Shown here one piece after another: positions 42,402-50,926 of a stretch of DNA of 64,000 bases. This DNA comes from Devosia naphthalenivorans. GTDB lineage: Bacteria; Pseudomonadota; Alphaproteobacteria; Rhizobiales; Devosiaceae. The DNA is taken from NCBI RefSeq assembly GCF_003056355.1, contig NZ_PYVW01000001.1, forward strand, positions 310,001-374,000, written 5' to 3'. Below the pieces are notes generated by a model. It was not told where the DNA came from, did not search any database, and saw nothing but the letters and a program-made list of their open reading frames with translations. The stretch's first letter is position 1, and every line of letters starts with the position of its first letter. The position numbers and the translations under genes are program-made.

Positions 42402-43592
42402 GTGAAAATTGTTGATCTGAAATGCGCCATTATCGGCAAGAGCCCGATTGTGCGCATTGTTACCGATGAAGGCATTTCTGGTTATGCCCAGGCCGAGACC
42501 TGGAAGCCTTACCTCAAGCCCCACATCTTGGCGTTTCGCGATGCGCTGATCGGGGAAGACCCGACCTTGGTCGAGCGCGTCATGCTCAAGATTCGCCAGC
42601 GTGGCGGTTTCAAGCCATGGGGCACCGCCGTCAGTGTCATCGAAATGGCGCTGTGGGATCTTGCCGGCAAGGCTGCAGGCGTTCCGGTACACAAGCTCCT
42701 GGGTGGCAAGATTCGCGACCAGGTGCGGGTCTATAACGGCTCGGTGCGTTTCCCGTTTACCGGCCACCGCCCGGAAGACTATGCCGACGACATAAAGAAG
42801 ATGATGGCTCTGCCGCAGGGGTTTACCATCTTCAAGCAGCCCATCGGCTTTCACTCGCCCATGAAACGCGAGGTGCCGAACTTCTATTATGGCGAACCCA
42901 GTGCCAGCCCGTTCCATGGCGCGCTCGACCGCGGCCCGATCACCGAGAAGGGCCTTCGGCATTTCGTGGATTGTGTTGCCGCCATGAAGGAAGTCACCGG
43001 CGACGATGTGGGGCTGGCGCTCGATTGCGGCCCGGGCTGGATGCTGGGAGACGCCATAAGGCTGGCGCGGCTGCTCGAGCCTTACAACTTACTCTGGATC
43101 GAGGATCTGCTCAGCGGCGACTACACGCCTTGGGTCAATGCCGGCGTCTATCGCGAACTGACGCGCACCTCCACCACGCCGATTCACACCGGCGAGCAGA
43201 TCTATCTGCGCCAGAACTTCAAGGAGTTAATCGAGACTCAGGCCGTGCATGTGGTTGGCCCCGATCCGGCCGACGTGGGTGGCATTGCCGAGCTCAAGTG
43301 GATTGCCGAATACGCCGATCTGCACGGCATCACCATGGCGCCGCACGGCACGGCCAACGGCGTCTTGGGCCTGGGTGCGTTGGTTCAGGTTTCCGCCACG
43401 TTGCCCAACAATTTCATCGCCTTTGAGTACACCCATGGCGATCCCGAATGGTGGAATGATATCGTCGAAGGCCTGCCTCCAATCGAAAACGGCATGATCA
43501 CGGTGCCCGACCGTCCCGGCATGGGTGTCGAGATCGTGCCCGAACGCGCCCAGCGCTATCTCGGCCCCGACGACCAGGACTTCTTCCGCTAG
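42402..43592 (+). CDS. Second enolase-superfamily (mandelate racemase type) enzyme
   Basis: A 396-aa acid-sugar dehydratase or racemase-like protein: cap domain, KPWGTAVSVIEMALWDLAG, LALDCGPGW (Asp ligand), LLWIEDLLSG (Glu), HTGEQIYLRQ (Glu) and MAPHGTANGVLG with the catalytic His. It starts at GTG 42402 after GGGGGAC. It differs clearly from the enzyme at 38624, so the cluster holds two distinct dehydratase-type activities. It is followed by two Gfo/Idh/MocA genes in one operon. Confidence 0.88.
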   Translation: MKIVDLKCAIIGKSPIVRIVTDEGISGYAQAETWKPYLKPHILAFRDALIGEDPTLVERVMLKIRQRGGFKPWGTAVSVIEMALWDLAGKAAGVPVHKLLGGKIRDQVRVYNGSVRFPFTGHRPEDYADDIKKMMALPQGFTIFKQPIGFHSPMKREVPNFYYGEPSASPFHGALDRGPITEKGLRHFVDCVAAMKEVTGDDVGLALDCGPGWMLGDAIRLARLLEPYNLLWIEDLLSGDYTPWVNAGVYRELTRTSTTPIHTGEQIYLRQNFKELIETQAVHVVGPDPADVGGIAELKWIAEYADLHGITMAPHGTANGVLGLGALVQVSATLPNNFIAFEYTHGDPEWWNDIVEGLPPIENGMITVPDRPGMGVEIVPERAQRYLGPDDQDFFR

Positions 43593-43606
43593 CCACAAGG
43601 ACCACC

Positions 43607-44590
43607 ATGCACAAAATCGGCATCCTCGGGGCGGCGGGCATTGCGCCGCGCTCCATCATCCAACCGGCACGCCGCCAGGGCGAGACCATCATCCATGCAG
43701 TGGCCTCGCGACGCCCAGGTGCGGCTCAGGTCTATGCCGATACACACCGCATCCCCGTCGCCTATTCCAGCTATGATGCGCTCCTGGCCGACCCCGAGAT
43801 CACCATCGTCTACAACGCCTTGCCCCCAACCGGGCATGCCGAATGGACCATCCAGGCGCTTGAGGCCGGCAAGCACGTGTTGTGCGAAAAGCCGCTGGCG
43901 ACCAGCGCCACGGAAGCCGCGGAGATGGTGGAAGCGGCCCAGAGATATAATCGCCTTCTCGCCGAGGCCTTTCACGACCGCTACCATCCGGTCTTCCTTC
44001 ATCTGCTGGACCTCAAGCACAGCGGCGCCTTCGGACCCATCAAGTCGCTGCAAGCCAGCTTCCACGTCGATATTCCCTTTGATCCCAAATCGATCCGCCA
44101 CGACCCGAGCCAGGGCGGCGGTGCGATGATGGACCTTGGCTGCTATCCTGTGCACTGGCTGCGTTCCTTCATGGAAGCCGAACCTGAAATTCGCTCCGCC
44201 AAAGCTGTGCTCACTCCGCTCGGCGTCGACCAGCGAATGGAAGCCGAACTGATGTTTCCCGGCGATATTCCCGCAAAGATGATTGCTGATATCAGCAGCC
44301 CACCCTTCCGTGGCATGCTGCGCATCGAGGGGGAAAAAGGCATCGTGGAACTCGACAATCCCTGTCTGCCCCACAAGGGTCACTCCCTGCGCGAGTGGTT
44401 TGGCGAAAGCTATCGCGAGCACACCCTGGGCGCCGGCACGACCTATGACTATCAATTGGCCGCGTTCATTGAAACACTTGCCGGTGGCGGCACACTGCCG
44501 ACCGGAGGCGCTGATGCCGTGGGCAATATGCAGGCCGTGGACGCGATCTACGCCGCAGCGCAAGCGGGCGGCAGTTTTCCTGCCCGCTAG
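43607..44590 (+). CDS. Gfo/Idh/MocA-family oxidoreductase, first copy
   Basis: NAD(P)-dependent sugar oxidoreductase of 327 aa. The Rossmann start IGILGAAGIAPRSII, the conserved EKPLATSATEA and GGGAMMDLGCYPVHWLR blocks are present; the EKP lysine and the Asp/His region of the last block form the active site. It lies 14 nt after the enolase-type gene. It probably oxidises or reduces a sugar before or after dehydration. Confidence 0.9.
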   Translation: MHKIGILGAAGIAPRSIIQPARRQGETIIHAVASRRPGAAQVYADTHRIPVAYSSYDALLADPEITIVYNALPPTGHAEWTIQALEAGKHVLCEKPLATSATEAAEMVEAAQRYNRLLAEAFHDRYHPVFLHLLDLKHSGAFGPIKSLQASFHVDIPFDPKSIRHDPSQGGGAMMDLGCYPVHWLRSFMEAEPEIRSAKAVLTPLGVDQRMEAELMFPGDIPAKMIADISSPPFRGMLRIEGEKGIVELDNPCLPHKGHSLREWFGESYREHTLGAGTTYDYQLAAFIETLAGGGTLPTGGADAVGNMQAVDAIYAAAQAGGSFPAR

Positions 44591-44625
44591 AACAGAACAT
44601 TTAGACCAGGCCAAGGAGAGAGCCG

Positions 44626-45627
44626 TTGAAAAAGATTCGTTGGGGCATTTTGTCGACGGCCAATATCGGCATGGAAAAGGTCACGCCGGCCATCATGCGC
44701 TCGGCGCATTCGGAGGTGATGGCTATTGCTTCCCGTGACCTCGGCAAGGCTCAGGCGGCCGCAGGCAAGCTGGGCATTCCGAAGGCCTATGGCTCCTATG
44801 AAGAACTGTTTGCCGATCCCGAGATCGACGCCATCTACAATCCCCTACCCAATCACCTGCATGTGCCCATGACGGTAGCCGCTGCCAAGGCCGGCAAGCA
44901 CGTGTTGTGCGAAAAGCCAATTGCGCTGTCTGCCGCCGAAGCCGAGCAGCTGCGCGAGTGTCCGCCCGACCGCATTGTGCTCGAAGCCTTCATGATCCGC
45001 TTCCACCCTCAGTGGCTACGCGCGAGAGAGATCATTCGCTCGGGCGAGTTGGGCGAAATCCGCGCCATCAATGCGGTATTCACCTATTTCAACGCCGATG
45101 CCGGCAATGTCCGAAACCAGGCCGATATCGGTGGCGGTGGCATCATGGATATAGGCTGCTATCCCATCACCGCCGCCCGCTTCCTGTTCGAAAGCGAACC
45201 GAGCCGCGTCGTGGCGCTGGTCGAGCGGGATCCGGATTTCAAGACCGACCGGCTGGCTAGTGTCCTGGCCGACTTCGGCGGTGGACGGCAGCTTAATTTC
45301 ATCTGCTCGACCCAGACCACCGGCGAGCAGAGCCTGCAGGTGCTCGGCAGCAAGGCCAAGCTCGAAATCACTATCCCCTTCAACGCGCCACCCAATGAGC
45401 GCACCGCCATCACCATCGATACTGGCGCCCCCTTCGACGGCTCGCTGGCACGACGCGAAATCCTTCCGGCCTGCGATCAATACACCGAACAGGCCGAAGC
45501 CTTTGCCCTCGCCGTGCTCGGCCAGCAGCCGCTGCCTTGGGGGATCGAGGACGCCATCGCCTCCATGAAGGTCATCGACGCGATATTCGAGAGCGAGAAA
45601 ACCGGCGGCTGGTCAAAAATTCAGTAG
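44626..45627 (+). CDS. Gfo/Idh/MocA-family oxidoreductase, second copy
   Basis: A 333-aa relative of the preceding protein: IRWGILSTANIGMEKV, CEKPIALSAAEA and GGGGIMDIGCYPITAARF. The start codon is TTG at 44626 with GGAGAG upstream, fitting the family N-terminus. The two copies share arrangement but differ enough to be old paralogues, perhaps with different sugar specificity or acting in succession. A strong hairpin follows the stop. Confidence 0.9.
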   Translation: MKKIRWGILSTANIGMEKVTPAIMRSAHSEVMAIASRDLGKAQAAAGKLGIPKAYGSYEELFADPEIDAIYNPLPNHLHVPMTVAAAKAGKHVLCEKPIALSAAEAEQLRECPPDRIVLEAFMIRFHPQWLRAREIIRSGELGEIRAINAVFTYFNADAGNVRNQADIGGGGIMDIGCYPITAARFLFESEPSRVVALVERDPDFKTDRLASVLADFGGGRQLNFICSTQTTGEQSLQVLGSKAKLEITIPFNAPPNERTAITIDTGAPFDGSLARREILPACDQYTEQAEAFALAVLGQQPLPWGIEDAIASMKVIDAIFESEKTGGWSKIQ

Positions 45628-45636
45628 TGAGCCTAT

Positions 45637-45663
45637 CCAACAGCCTTGCGAACAGGCTGTTGG
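45637..45663 (+). terminator. Terminator-like hairpin after the iclR operon
   Basis: CCAACAGCC (45637-45645) pairs perfectly with GGCTGTTGG (45655-45663), 9 bp after the stop codon. The following bases ACCTTCTT are only moderately T-rich. Confidence 0.65.
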
Positions 45664-45782
45664 ACCTTCTTGCGTTCCCTCCATCGTAGGATTACGATTG
45701 ACTCGTTTCATGGGGGGCTGCCTGGTTACCCACTGAGCCGTCCGCGCCTGTTTTGTAAATTCATGCGTTTGAGCCGTCGGAG

Positions 45783-46898
45783 ATGGGTGAGCGTTCAAAG
45801 TCTTACATTACCAACCTGCTTGGAACCTACGACATCGCCCTGGGGGGCGAGCGCCCCTTTGACATCGTCGTTCATAACGATCGATTATTCGATCGGGTGA
45901 TGCTTGAAGGTACCTTGGGCCTGGGAGAGGCCTATATGGATGGCTGGTGGGACAGTCCGGCGCTTGACCAGGCCATCCACACGCTACTCGTCCATAATAT
46001 CAAAGCCAACTTGCCGGTTGACGTCGGGCTGATCTGGAGCGTCATTCGCGGCAAAATCCTCAACCTGCAGCGGTTGCGTGTGCGTGAGGTCGGCGAAAAA
46101 CATTACGACATCGGCAACGATCTCTACTCCGCCATGCTGGACAAGCGGATGATCTACTCATGTGGATATTGGCGGAATGCCGATAACCTCGATGCGGCAC
46201 AGGAGGCCAAGCTCGACCTCATTTGCCGCAAGGCAGGTCTCGAACCGGGCATGAAGATCCTGGACATAGGCTCGGGTTGGGGTGGCTTTCTGAAATTCGC
46301 AGCAGAACGGTATGGCGTGGAAGGAGTGGGTATCACTATCTCCAAGGAACAAGCTGCCTATGCCAATGCCCACCGCGACGGGTTACCGATCGAAACGCGG
46401 CTACAAGACTATATGAGCCTTGAGGGCAATTTCGATCGGATCATTTCGATCGGCATGTTCGAACATGTCGGTTACAAGAACTACCGGACGTACATGCAAA
46501 AGGTCCGATCGCTGCTGGCCGACGACGGTCTTTTCGTTCTGCATTCGATCGGCGGTAATCGCACCCAGTCCCATGGTGATCCTTGGAGCGAGAAATACAT
46601 CTTTCCAAATGGCATGCTGCCCAGCCAACGCCAGATTGCGGCTGCCAGCGAAGGCCTGTTCGTCATGGAGGATTGGCACAATTTCGGTGCCGACTACGAC
46701 AAGACACTGATGGCCTGGCACGACAATTTCGAGGCCGCCTGGCCCGTGCTGTCGCAGCAGTACGATGAACGGTTTCGACGCATGTGGCGCTATTATCTTT
46801 TAAGCTTCGCCGCCACTTTCCGCGCGCGCTATGTGCAGCTCTGGCAGGTGGTGTTCTCACCCAAGGGGCAGGCCGGCGGGTATACTTCTGTTCGCTAG
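45783..46898 (+). CDS. cfa: Cyclopropane-fatty-acyl-phospholipid synthase
   Basis: Transfers a methylene group from S-adenosylmethionine to double bonds of membrane phospholipid acyl chains. The 371-aa protein has the N-terminal lipid-binding region (LGLGEAYMDGWWDSPALD), the HYDIGNDLY motif, YSCGYW, and the SAM-binding block ILDIGSGWGGF (about residue 165), then GMFEHVGYKNY with the active-site Glu/His region. It is a normal length. It stands as its own unit after a hairpin. Expression at stationary phase is usual in the family, but no sigma-S-type signal was identified here. Confidence 0.95.
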   Translation: MGERSKSYITNLLGTYDIALGGERPFDIVVHNDRLFDRVMLEGTLGLGEAYMDGWWDSPALDQAIHTLLVHNIKANLPVDVGLIWSVIRGKILNLQRLRVREVGEKHYDIGNDLYSAMLDKRMIYSCGYWRNADNLDAAQEAKLDLICRKAGLEPGMKILDIGSGWGGFLKFAAERYGVEGVGITISKEQAAYANAHRDGLPIETRLQDYMSLEGNFDRIISIGMFEHVGYKNYRTYMQKVRSLLADDGLFVLHSIGGNRTQSHGDPWSEKYIFPNGMLPSQRQIAAASEGLFVMEDWHNFGADYDKTLMAWHDNFEAAWPVLSQQYDERFRRMWRYYLLSFAATFRARYVQLWQVVFSPKGQAGGYTSVR

Positions 46899-46973
46899 GC
46901 ACTCGATTTTGTGGTCGGGGCCGAGCGCAACCCGATTGATGGCCACGGATTACCTCCCAAGGAGGATTGCGCC

Positions 46974-47189
46974 ATGGCCACGATGGTTCGACTAACGCAG
47001 GAACAAATCAATCACCTGCTTGAAGAGGCAGATCAAATGGAACTGGCCATGAAGGCTCTGCACGAGGAGCTCGCATCCATTGGCACGCCCAAGGATACGC
47101 TGAACCGCTTCGCTAAATTCCATGATCGTTTCACTGGCGCCATTTCATACCTCAAGCGGCAGCGGGAGCTGGGCGGAACCGAACGGTAG
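46974..47189 (+). CDS. Small helical hypothetical protein, 71 aa
   Basis: Begins MATMVRLTQEQINHLLEEAD and is predicted to be nearly all helix, with a charged amphipathic pattern. AAGGAGG lies 8 nt before the ATG, a very strong ribosome binding site, and rules out the longer frame from 46911. Unknown function; close to another small gene 23 bp downstream. Confidence 0.6.
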   Translation: MATMVRLTQEQINHLLEEADQMELAMKALHEELASIGTPKDTLNRFAKFHDRFTGAISYLKRQRELGGTER

Positions 47190-47212
47190 AAACTTGTGTG
47201 AGGACCTCACCC

Positions 47213-47431
47213 ATGCCCATCAAAATATCCGACAGGTCACCCGCCGCAGACCGAGATCGTCGGGAACGCCTCGGGATCAGCGTTGACGACCTCGCCATAC
47301 GAGCCGGCATAACGGCGCAAGAGCTAACCACCTACGAGCAGGCCAAATCGGAAGCGGACGCCAATCCAGCGACCGCCATGAAGGTGGTCGACGCACTCGA
47401 CGCGTTCGAAACTGAACAGGGCGAACAGTAA
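47213..47431 (+). CDS. Small XRE-like HTH protein, 72 aa
   Basis: MPIKISDRSPAADRDRRERL is followed by an HTH-like stretch (GISVDDLAIRAGITAQELTTYEQ) as in short XRE-type proteins, then an acidic tail. GAGGA precedes the ATG. The rest of a typical XRE repressor is missing, so it may be a small DNA-binding or modulator protein. Likely in one unit with the preceding gene. Confidence 0.55.
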   Translation: MPIKISDRSPAADRDRRERLGISVDDLAIRAGITAQELTTYEQAKSEADANPATAMKVVDALDAFETEQGEQ

Positions 47432-47543
47432 CCGATCCGATCTGTTGCACGGCGGTTCATTTCACCGTGAGGGTACTGAACCGGCGCGGCCGAGGGTCCA
47501 TATAAGATGAACCAATGAGCATCGCTCAAAAAGGGGTTCGCAC

Positions 47544-48275
47544 ATGCCACACGCCCGCATCCAGACTGTCGCGCGCACTTTACCTTGGCGCACCACGATG
47601 GCGGCCTTCCTCGTCCTGCCAGTGATGGCCCTCGGTTTGTTCAACCAGCCAACCGCGGCGCAAGAGGCGCCCGTCGTCATTCCTCCGCCGATCAGTGACC
47701 TGGCCGAAACAAGTAGCAGCGCAAAGGCGATTTTTGCGGGCGGCTGCTTCTGGGGCGTGCAGGGGGTGTTCCAGCGCGTCGAGGGAGTGACCAGCGCAGT
47801 CTCGGGATATTCCGGCGGTTCTGCTGAGACCGCGACCTATGAACTGTCGAATAGCGGAACGACCGGTCATGCCGAGACGGTTGAAGTGACCTACGATCCT
47901 TCCGTGATCAGCTACGGCGAATTGCTGCACATCTACTTCTCGGTGGCACACAACCCGACGCAACTGAACTACCAGGGCCCCGACCGTGGTACCCAGTATC
48001 GCTCAACGATATTCGCTGTGAACGAGGAGCAGGCTGAGACAGCCCGTGCTTATATAGAGCAACTGGATCAAACGGGCCTCTTTGAAGGGCCGATCGTCAC
48101 GACGATCGAGTCGTTTGAAGCTTTCTATCCCGCCGAGCAGTACCATCAGGATTTTCTGACCCTCAACCCGAGCTGGCCATACATCGTGGCGCATGACCTG
48201 CCCAAGATCGAGGCGCTCAAGAAAATCTTCCCCGATGACTTCCGTGCGGAGCCGGTGCTGGTCGGAGCACTCTAA
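47544..48275 (+). CDS. msrA: Exported peptide-methionine (S)-S-oxide reductase
   Basis: Reduces methionine-S-sulfoxide in proteins. The catalytic GGCFWG motif (C68) is followed by GVTSAVSGYSGG, GHAETVEVTYDP, SVAHNPTQLNYQGPDRGTQYRS and EQYHQDFL, all typical of MsrA. The N-terminus adds a signal-like segment (TTMAAFLVLPVMALGLFNQPTAAQ), so the enzyme is probably periplasmic, unlike the usual cytoplasmic MsrA. Resolving Cys residues near the C-terminus are not present; the protein may rely on another reductant. Repair of oxidised envelope proteins is the likely role. Confidence 0.92.
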   Translation: MPHARIQTVARTLPWRTTMAAFLVLPVMALGLFNQPTAAQEAPVVIPPPISDLAETSSSAKAIFAGGCFWGVQGVFQRVEGVTSAVSGYSGGSAETATYELSNSGTTGHAETVEVTYDPSVISYGELLHIYFSVAHNPTQLNYQGPDRGTQYRSTIFAVNEEQAETARAYIEQLDQTGLFEGPIVTTIESFEAFYPAEQYHQDFLTLNPSWPYIVAHDLPKIEALKKIFPDDFRAEPVLVGAL

Positions 48276-48355
48276 GCTTCCGTAGCGGTGCACCTGGGGG
48301 AACTCCGGTATCAGGCTGGCGGTTTAACCAAGGTCCGCAGTTGATGAAGGTGGCC

Positions 48356-48904
48356 ATGAGCATGATCAGAATCGCAACGCTTGGAGCAATCATCGCCGCC
48401 CTTCCAATGGGCGCCCATGCCGCCGATACCATCACGGTTCCAACAAGCGCGCCTGCCGAAATGCCGATCTATCAGCAACCGGGATTTGACTGGGGCGGCT
48501 TCTACGCCGGCATCTATGGCGGAGCGCAGAGCCGCGAAAGCGGCACCCAATACGGCCTCGGCGTGCAGGCCGGCGTCAATGCGCAGTTCGACTTCTACCT
48601 CTTGGGTGCGGAAGTCGCCGTGCATGGCCTTGCCGAAGGAGACGCGGACGTAGGCAACAGCAGCTACGGGCAGATTCTCGGGCGCGCCGGGCTGGTGGTG
48701 ACCGATAATGTCCTGGTTTATGCCGCTGGGGGCTACGGCATCGATCTGGGTGCGCCCGATGAGAGTGAGGTCCTTGTCGGCGGCGGCGTGGAGTTGGCCG
48801 TGACAGACAACGTCTCCATCGAAGCGCAATACCTCCACGGATTCCCCCTTGAGGGGGGCGAAGCCACGGACCAAATTACCTTCGGCGCGAACTTTCACTT
48901 CTAG
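48356..48904 (+). CDS. Outer-membrane beta-barrel protein (Omp25/Omp31-like), first paralogue
   Basis: A short porin-like protein with signal MSMIRIATLGAIIAALPMGAHA and a mature part that starts after an acidic/Thr-rich linker with GFDWGGFYAGIYGGAQ, then alternating strands and the C-terminal aromatic end FGANFHF expected for BAM recognition. The ATG at 48356 has GAAGG 5 nt upstream; ATG 48344 would also give a signal peptide. It is a paralogue of the protein at 49207. Confidence 0.8.
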   Translation: MSMIRIATLGAIIAALPMGAHAADTITVPTSAPAEMPIYQQPGFDWGGFYAGIYGGAQSRESGTQYGLGVQAGVNAQFDFYLLGAEVAVHGLAEGDADVGNSSYGQILGRAGLVVTDNVLVYAAGGYGIDLGAPDESEVLVGGGVELAVTDNVSIEAQYLHGFPLEGGEATDQITFGANFHF

Positions 48905-48916
48905 TAAGGCTATGAG

Positions 48917-48932
48917 TTAACAAGGTGTTAAC
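48917..48932. promoter_or_regulatory. CtrA-type binding site between the two Omp genes
   Basis: TTAACAAGGTGTTAAC fits TTAA-N7-TTAAC, the CtrA consensus of alphaproteobacteria. It lies 13 bp after the first Omp gene and about 275 bp upstream of the second. The rest of this 300-bp gap shows only a GGTTAAC half-site at about 49184. Confidence 0.5.
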
Positions 48933-49206
48933 GGCGCTTCTTGGGGGTGAAACCAGCCGACATCCGATTCGACCGGACCTTCCAAGATTCGACTCAGTAG
49001 CGCCTCAGCACGGCCCGGAATGGCGATGATAGGGGTCTGGATTCATCGCATTTGTGTCAAAATGAGCCAAATGCGCGGCAAGGATGCAACACTGCTCACC
49101 CTGCGTTAGCCGAGCGGCCCAATTTCAGGCAACATTGTCTTGTCAGCCGCGTTTGGTTGGGGCATCTAAACGGTCGACTACGGTTAACTCTATGGGAGTG
49201 CAAGAT

Positions 49207-49770
49207 ATGTTTGTACGTTCGCTTTCTCTCGGTGTGGCTGCTGCCGCGCTGCTCGTTGGTGGTGCTCAGGCCGCCGACCTCATCATCCCAACCACGCCAC
49301 AGCCGATCTATGAAGCTGCTGGTTTCTCCTGGGATGGCATGTACGCTGGTGTGAACCTCGGCGGTCAGTTTGCTGAAGACGATCTGGGCGACAACGTCAG
49401 CCAGTTCCTCCTCGGCGGTGCCGTTGGTGTGAACTTCATGGTTGCTGACCCCATCCTGCTCGGTGCAGAAATCCAGGGCAACTACCTGTTCGAAAACGAT
49501 GACTTCGAGAACGCTGGCCAGTTCCTGGCTCTCGCTCGTCTCGGCGCTGTCGTGACCGACTCGGTCCTGGTCTATGCTGCTGCCGGTGCTGGCGTGCAGT
49601 TCAACGACGATGATGATGCCGGCATCTATGCCCTCGGCGGTGGTGTTGAGTTCGCTGCTACCGACGCTGTGTCGGTTCGCGCCGAAATCCTCGGCATCGG
49701 CACCTTTGACGATGGCGACGACTTCTTTGAAGCCGCTCAGGCCACCGTTGGCGTGTTCTACCACTTCTAA
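49207..49770 (+). CDS. Outer-membrane beta-barrel protein (Omp25/Omp31-like), second paralogue
   Basis: A 187-aa protein with signal MFVRSLSLGVAAAALLVGGAQA, then PQPIYEAAGFSWDGMYAGVNLGG, eight-strand-type alternation and a C-terminal GVFYHF. Codons are strongly biased (GCT, GGT, CTC repeated), as in highly expressed genes. GGGAG lies 9 nt upstream of the ATG at 49207. A perfect long terminator follows. It is probably a major outer-membrane protein; its upstream neighbour shares layout and is likely a tandem duplicate diverged in sequence. Confidence 0.85.
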   Translation: MFVRSLSLGVAAAALLVGGAQAADLIIPTTPQPIYEAAGFSWDGMYAGVNLGGQFAEDDLGDNVSQFLLGGAVGVNFMVADPILLGAEIQGNYLFENDDFENAGQFLALARLGAVVTDSVLVYAAAGAGVQFNDDDDAGIYALGGGVEFAATDAVSVRAEILGIGTFDDGDDFFEAAQATVGVFYHF

Positions 49771-49786
49771 GATTTGCAATAGGGCA

Positions 49787-49802
49787 GGGCGGCTTGCCGC
49801 CC
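49787..49802 (+). terminator. Short hairpin after the second Omp gene
   Basis: GGGCGG-CTTG-CCGCCC, 17 bp after the stop, followed by TCTCGAC. A modest first terminator ahead of the stronger one. Confidence 0.4.
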
Positions 49803-49831
49803 TCTCGACCTAGCGTCTTGCAAACCCAATT

Positions 49832-49870
49832 CGGCGAACCAGTTCTTCTGGTTCGCCGTTTTGGTTTTTT
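49832..49870 (+). terminator. Strong Rho-independent terminator
   Basis: CGGCGAACCAG (49832-49842) pairs perfectly over 11 bp with CTGGTTCGCCG (49848-49858), followed by TTTTGGTTTTTT. Ends the Omp transcription unit. Confidence 0.9.
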
Positions 49871-50044
49871 CGGTTGTTTGTCTGAGCGATCCGAACTCGT
49901 ACTTGCAACCTCATCTGCCGTAGATTTGATTCCTTGATGCTGCCGTCTGAGGCATCCCTGCGCCAATCGGCGCGCCGCCGTAGCGAACATCTGCTCTACG
50001 GTACAGAGCTAAAGCACCGAACAGAATAGACTTCACTCAGTAGA

Positions 50045-50173
50045 CCTCATCCTGAGCCTGTCGAAGGACGAGGTCGTGGCACCCAGGCCTCCTACTCGCT
50101 CGACCCCGGATCAAGCCCCGGGGCAGGCTCCCGTGGTTCGACATCCTGAGCTTGTCGAAGGGTCACCATGAGG
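50045..50173. repeat. REP-like intergenic repeats
   Basis: CATCCTGAGC(C/T)TGTCGAAGG occurs twice (50048 onward and 50142 onward) in the 690-bp gene-free stretch before nuoA. Each is flanked by CCTC..GAGG or a matching ATGAGG end, so the first copy is an imperfect palindrome (50045-50073). Between them lies a CCCCGG-ATCAAG-CCCCGGGG-type hairpin. Such units are dispersed in many alphaproteobacterial genomes. The rest of the stretch to 50560 holds no convincing gene; it must contain the nuo promoter, with TTGAAA at about 50437 as one -35 candidate. Confidence 0.6.
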
Positions 50174-50560
50174 TCTCGCCCCCTTCACCTGAGGTCCACC
50201 AAACCCAACGCGCTCCAGGCGCGGCGTCTCTTGATGGCGCCAAATCATTCGAATCGGCGGGCGCATTTTGAAGTCAGGTTCAGCGGACGTTCTATACTGG
50301 GACTGCGCGCCGCATCGGAGGCCACGGCCAGACCGATTTCTGTGAAATAAGTACCTCTTTTTGCCTGTTCGTCAGAATTGCCGGAGAATGGTCCCGGCAG
50401 ACATATATGATCTTCAAGGTCATATTTTCTTTCCCTTGAAACGCGATAGGCAAAGGTCTAAGCCCAAGCCATCAATCCTCGCGTTGGTTCGCTCGCCCCA
50501 ATTGCCTGCGCTGCTCTCGCGATACCGGTCGCCCGACCGGCATAGAACACAGGCTGCCGC

Positions 50561-50926
50561 ATGACTGATTTGCTCAGCGACTACTTGCCCATTGTCCTTT
50601 TCATCGGCCTCGCCGCCGTTATCGGATTGGCACTTCTAGTCGCTCCGTTCCTGATCGCCGTGAAGCGCCCGGACCCCGAGAAAGTGTCTGCTTTCGAAGC
50701 GGGGTTTGACGCATTTGACGACGCCCGTATGAAGTTCGATGCCCGCTTCTACCTGGTGGCGATTCTCTTCATTATCTTCGATCTTGAAGTTGCCTTCCTG
50801 TTCCCCTGGGCAGTGGCCTTCCGGGAAGTGGGTTGGTTCGGCTTTTGGTCAATGATGATCTTCCTCGGCGTTCTGACCGTTGGCTTTATCTATGAATGGC
50901 GGAAAGGTGCACTCGAATGGGATTGA
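50561..50926 (+). CDS. nuoA: NADH-quinone oxidoreductase subunit A
   Basis: Membrane subunit of complex I, 121 aa with three helices: first at [23 protein letters not shown], the loop with the conserved [28 protein letters not shown], and two further helices ([38 protein letters not shown]). First gene of the nuo operon; its end overlaps nuoB by 10 nt. Confidence 0.97.
   Translation: MTDLLSDYLPIVLFIGLAAVIGLALLVAPFLIAVKRPDPEKVSAFEAGFDAFDDARMKFDARFYLVAILFIIFDLEVAFLFPWAVAFREVGWFGFWSMMIFLGVLTVGFIYEWRKGALEWD

Noticed and set aside
50168..50350. 60-aa plus-strand frame before nuoA
   Set aside because: Begins within the REP-like repeat, Arg/Pro-rich composition, no ribosome binding site.
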